Assembly (NCBI GenBank): GCA_947455215.1 | Contig: CANGNA010000024.1 | Coordinates: 1 to 55,717, forward strand | From: Chitinophagaceae bacterium | GTDB taxonomy: Bacteria; Bacteroidota; Bacteroidia; Chitinophagales; Chitinophagaceae | Direction: 5' to 3' | Length of the DNA stretch: 55,717 nucleotides | Shown here: piece by piece, positions 52,835 through 55,717 of the stretch | Numbering within the stretch: the first letter of the stretch is position 1 | Layout of the letters: each line of letters starts with the position of its first letter | Position numbers and translations under genes: made by a program | Notes under the pieces: model-generated | The model's input: the letters and a program-made list of their open reading frames with translations, nothing else | Told to the model about the DNA's origin: nothing | The model's database searches: none

Positions 52835-53446
52835 ATGAAAGTTATTTGCATAGGAAGGAATTATGCAGAGCACGCGAAAGAACTGAACAACGATGTGCCG
52901 ACCGAGCCGGTGATCTTTATGAAGCCCAAGAATGCGCTTTTGTTTCCCGGCAAACCATTTTTCTACCCCGAGTTTACAGAGGACCTACATTACGAATGCG
53001 AGGTGATCGTAAAGATCTGCAAGAACGGTAAGTATATACAGGAAAAGTTTGCCCATAAATACTACGACCAGGTATCGCTGGGCATAGACTTTACCGCACG
53101 CGACCTGCAGGCCAAACAAAAGCAGAAGGGACTGCCGTGGGAGATAGCCAAAGCGTTTGACAACAGCGCCCCTGTAGGCGATTTCATACCGCTTACCGAG
53201 GATACGAAGATCAGCGATATAGACTTTCAGCTGCTGCTGAACGGTACCAAGGTGCAGAGCGCAAATACCCGCGAAATGATATATAATGTAGATGCCATCA
53301 TCGCGTATGCATCGCAGTTTTTCACCCTTAACATCGGCGATATCATCTTTACAGGCACCCCGGCAGGTGTAGGCCCCGTGCAGCAGGGCGATAAGCTGGA
53401 AGGCTTTCTGAAAGGCACCAAACTGCTGGAATTAGTGATCAGATAA
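52835..53446 (+). CDS. Fumarylacetoacetate hydrolase family protein
   Basis: 203 residues, the short single-domain FAH form. Metal-ligand motifs appear as YECEVIVKI (ExE near residue 54) and GIDFTARDLQ (Asp near residue 90). The conserved FTGTPAGVGPVQQGDKL closes the domain. Members act as hydratase, decarboxylase or oxaloacetate/acylpyruvate hydrolase; the reaction here is not set. The gene begins at the canonical MKVICIGRNYAEHAKE. Confidence 0.93.
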   Translation: MKVICIGRNYAEHAKELNNDVPTEPVIFMKPKNALLFPGKPFFYPEFTEDLHYECEVIVKICKNGKYIQEKFAHKYYDQVSLGIDFTARDLQAKQKQKGLPWEIAKAFDNSAPVGDFIPLTEDTKISDIDFQLLLNGTKVQSANTREMIYNVDAIIAYASQFFTLNIGDIIFTGTPAGVGPVQQGDKLEGFLKGTKLLELVIR

Positions 53447-53470
53447 ACCCCGACCCTAAAGGGAGGTGTT
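53445..53470. repeat. Dispersed repeat with CCCTAAAGGG core, copy 2
   Basis: Close match to 28451-28477; overlaps the stop codon of the FAH-family gene. Confidence 0.65.
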
Positions 53471-53524
53471 ATGTGTGGTCTTTAAAAGAAAAGCAGAATA
53501 CTAATAAATAGAGGTCGGACACCA

Positions 53525-54214
53525 ATGAACGTACAGATAGAAGATAGCTGGAAGGAAGAGCTGAAGGAAGAATTTGGCAAGCCATACTTCATACAGATAA
53601 CAGACCGGCTCAAGCAGGAAAAGCAGGCCGGCAAGGTCATCTACCCGCCGGGCAATCTCATCTTCAATGCTTTTGCACATACACCCTTCCAAAAGGTGAA
53701 GGTGGTGATACTGGGCCAGGACCCCTACCATGGACCAGGCCAGGCGCACGGCCTATCGTTTTCCGTACCCGATGGCGTAAAGCCCCCACCATCGCTGGTG
53801 AATATCTATAAAGAGATAGAGGATGACCTGGGCATACCTGCACCACGCAGCGGCAACCTTACCCATTGGGCCAACCAGGGCGTACTGCTGCTGAACGCCG
53901 GGCTTACTGTAGAAGCCAATACCGCCAACTCGCACGCACACATAGGCTGGCACGAGTTTACCGACAATGTCATCCGCCATATATCGGCGCATAGGGAGCA
54001 TGTGGTATTTATGCTCTGGGGCAGCTTTGCACAAAACAAAGCGACACTTATAGATGGCAGCAAACATCTTATCCTTACGGCACCCCACCCTTCGCCTTTA
54101 TCTGCATACAGGGGCTTTCTGGATTGCGGGCACTTCAGCAAGGCCAATAACTACCTGCGTGAGCACGGACTGAAGCCTGTAGACTGGCATACAGAGCGCC
54201 CTGCTGATGACTAA
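53525..54214 (+). CDS. ung: Uracil-DNA glycosylase
   Basis: 229 residues. The catalytic water-activating motif GQDPYH is at 64-69 (Asp66), with the HPSPLS motif near 196 and [12 protein letters not shown] intact. Removes uracil from DNA to start base-excision repair. Length and motif order match family 1 (Ung). It lies between two unrelated genes; a short 5' gap holds no other gene. Confidence 0.96.
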   Translation: MNVQIEDSWKEELKEEFGKPYFIQITDRLKQEKQAGKVIYPPGNLIFNAFAHTPFQKVKVVILGQDPYHGPGQAHGLSFSVPDGVKPPPSLVNIYKEIEDDLGIPAPRSGNLTHWANQGVLLLNAGLTVEANTANSHAHIGWHEFTDNVIRHISAHREHVVFMLWGSFAQNKATLIDGSKHLILTAPHPSPLSAYRGFLDCGHFSKANNYLREHGLKPVDWHTERPADD

Positions 54215-54296
54215 CAGCCGCAGGTTTTTGCATTTATGTAAAAAATGACCGACTTTTAAAGGCCGTACCGTGTGCGGCTGTGTATCAAGCCATTAA

Positions 54297-55046
54297 ATGA
54301 AAGTTATACAAAACATACTGGGTAAAATATTTGCAGTATACGCCGCACTGGTATTTGTGGCCACTATGCTGGTGGTATTCATCCCCATCCTGATCATCTC
54401 TTTTTTGCCCGAGCCGGCAAGGGCACGCGCGTTACACCCTGTGTTCAGGGTATGGATGGGGGTGTATATGCCGCTGGTATTCTGCCCTGTGTTCCGCAAG
54501 GGTAAACACCATTTCAAGAAAGGCGAGAACTATGTGGTGGTCATTAATCACAATTCCCTGCTCGATATTCCTATCTCATCGCCATGGATACCCGGCCCTA
54601 ACAAAACACTGGCGAAGGCTGAAATGGCCAGGATACCCCTGTTTGGTGTTATCTACAAGGCAGGATCTATATTGGTAGATCGTAAGAACGAGAGCAGCCG
54701 TAGGGGCAGTTTTGGCAAGATGCATGATACCCTGATGTCGGGGATCAACCTGTGCCTGTACCCCGAAGGGACGCGCAACAAAAGCAGCCAGCCGATGCAG
54801 CCCTTCTTCGATGGGGCCTTTACCACAGCGGTAAAAGCGCAGAAACCGGTGATACCGGGTGTTATCTTTAATACCGGCAAAGTATTACCAGCCAAAAAGA
54901 CCTTCTGGATGAGGCCTATGCCCGTGCACATACACTTTTTAGCCCCCATACCTACCGCAGGGCTTACTACCAACGATGTACCGGCCCTTAAGGCACAGGT
55001 ACACAGCATTATGGAATCCTATTATATACAGCATAACAAGCGTTAA
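54297..55046 (+). CDS. plsC: 1-acyl-sn-glycerol-3-phosphate acyltransferase
   Basis: 249 residues with an N-terminal membrane helix (residues 9-36). The HX4D acyltransferase motif is NHNSLLD (His85, Asp90) and the glycerol-phosphate-binding motif is PEGTR (156-160). It forms phosphatidic acid in membrane lipid synthesis. The next gene begins directly at the first base after its stop codon, so translation is probably coupled. Confidence 0.93.
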   Translation: MKVIQNILGKIFAVYAALVFVATMLVVFIPILIISFLPEPARARALHPVFRVWMGVYMPLVFCPVFRKGKHHFKKGENYVVVINHNSLLDIPISSPWIPGPNKTLAKAEMARIPLFGVIYKAGSILVDRKNESSRRGSFGKMHDTLMSGINLCLYPEGTRNKSSQPMQPFFDGAFTTAVKAQKPVIPGVIFNTGKVLPAKKTFWMRPMPVHIHFLAPIPTAGLTTNDVPALKAQVHSIMESYYIQHNKR

Positions 55047-55717
55047 ATGACATTCAGCATTATTGGCACAGGCAATATAGCCTGGTTCTTTGGCAGGAGA
55101 TTAGCATCGGGCGGACACAGGTGTAAGGGTGTCTTTGGCCGCGATGAAACTGCTACCCGTACACTTGCTGATGCCTTGCTGTCGGCTAAATGGGGCAATA
55201 TAGGCGATGTACGAGATGATGATGCAGATGTATGCTTTGTTGCCGTATCAGACAATGCCATAGCCGATGTAGCGGGCAAAATACAGTTCAAAAAAACAGT
55301 ACTGGTGCATATGTCAGGTGCACAACCCCTCAGCATCATAAGTGGAGCTGCTAAAGATTGTGCAGTACTGTGGCCCGTGTATTCTATACTAAAGAACAAC
55401 ATACCTAACCACCGGGAGGTGCCAATGGCCTGGGAGGCATCTACCGACCGGGCTAAGAAGTATATGCTGGAGATGGCCCATGCCATTACTGACAACCTGT
55501 TCGAGGCCAAAGACGAACAACGTAAATGGCTGCACCTGGCTGCAGTAATGACCAATAACTTCATTAACCACCTGCTATCGCTGAACGAGCAGATATGCAA
55601 GGAGCACAACCTACCGGCAACAGCCCTGCAACCCATCATTAACCAGACATTTGAACGACTGAAACACGCCTCTCCGCAAGCCATACAAACAGGCCCTGCC
55701 ATACGTGGCGACCAAAG
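55047..55717 (+). CDS. DUF2520 Rossmann-fold protein (3' end cut by window edge)
   Basis: The ATG at 55047 abuts the plsC stop. About 223 residues are visible: an NAD(P)-binding Rossmann start (SIIGTGNIAWFFGRRLA), then LVHMSGAQPLSII and WPVYSILKN, and a C-terminal helical DUF2520 part (WLHLAAVMTNNFINHLLSLNEQ). The family resembles F420/NADP oxidoreductases and lacks a settled function. The frame continues past the window end. Confidence 0.88.
   Translation, partial: MTFSIIGTGNIAWFFGRRLASGGHRCKGVFGRDETATRTLADALLSAKWGNIGDVRDDDADVCFVAVSDNAIADVAGKIQFKKTVLVHMSGAQPLSIISGAAKDCAVLWPVYSILKNNIPNHREVPMAWEASTDRAKKYMLEMAHAITDNLFEAKDEQRKWLHLAAVMTNNFINHLLSLNEQICKEHNLPATALQPIINQTFERLKHASPQAIQTGPAIRGDQ

Overview
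The window looks like chromosome from a member of the Bacteroidota, most likely near Chitinophagaceae (inference). The signs are: many promoters with the phylum's TAnnTTTG -7 box, three secreted proteins with type IX secretion (T9SS) C-terminal sorting domains or remnants of one, a long (309-residue) NusB, a SusC/FhuA-style TonB receptor with an N-terminal carboxypeptidase-regulatory domain, and DUF1573 and CvfB-type proteins. Gene density is ordinary and most genes are housekeeping or envelope functions.

Layout. 1-6.3 kb: a truncated serine hydrolase, a small hypothetical, a cold-shock protein, a DUF763 protein, cvfB, and a leftward cluster nusB / DUF1573 lipoprotein / yajC / coaE. 6.4-10.8 kb: a tandem pair of TMTC-like membrane proteins with C-terminal TPRs. 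10.8-18.9 kb: DbpA-type helicase, a small membrane protein, a sugar nucleotidyltransferase, a SanA-like protein, a membrane pyrophosphatase, a rhomboid protease, and TPR protein plus tilS. 19-22.8 kb: two secreted proteins, one PNGase F-like with a T9SS tail. 22.8-26.3 kb: a repeat-rich stretch holding a kinase-like TPR protein without an ATPase domain and an AT-rich lipoprotein. 26.3-30.1 kb: def, an ECF sigma/RskA anti-sigma pair, an FKBP isomerase and a HEAT-repeat protein. 30.1-33.6 kb: a TonB siderophore receptor with a PepSY membrane partner. 33.8-38.2 kb: a T9SS adhesin-like protein, then an ECF sigma factor followed by an 893-residue protein that seems to cross both membranes. 38.3-41.7 kb: kdnB, a SurA-like chaperone and an ABC ATPase. 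41.7-43.9 kb: a tRNA-Arg(CCG) followed by an AT-rich island with a DUF262/HEPN-like gene pair. 43.9-55.7 kb: pyrD, an ABC-F protein, a YihY protein, a cytochrome/monooxygenase-like lipoprotein, a GNAT enzyme, a thioesterase, an FAH-family hydrolase, ung, plsC and a truncated DUF2520 protein.

Two loci deserve most attention. The first is 34.8-38.2 kb, an ECF sigma factor coupled to a protein with a cytoplasmic sigma-binding-like N-terminus, one inner-membrane helix, a roughly 565-residue disordered linker and an outer-membrane beta-barrel. This resembles the dual-membrane-spanning anti-sigma factors reported in Bacteroides. The second is the DUF262 plus RNxxxH (HEPN-type) pair inserted beside a tRNA and bounded by diverged direct repeats, a candidate defence or toxin system.

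Other themes are -7 boxes only 5-8 nt from start codons (near-leaderless mRNAs), an ECF sigma gene with no ATG/GTG/TTG start, and intergenic palindromic (REP-like) families. All calls are from reading the sequence; no database search was made.
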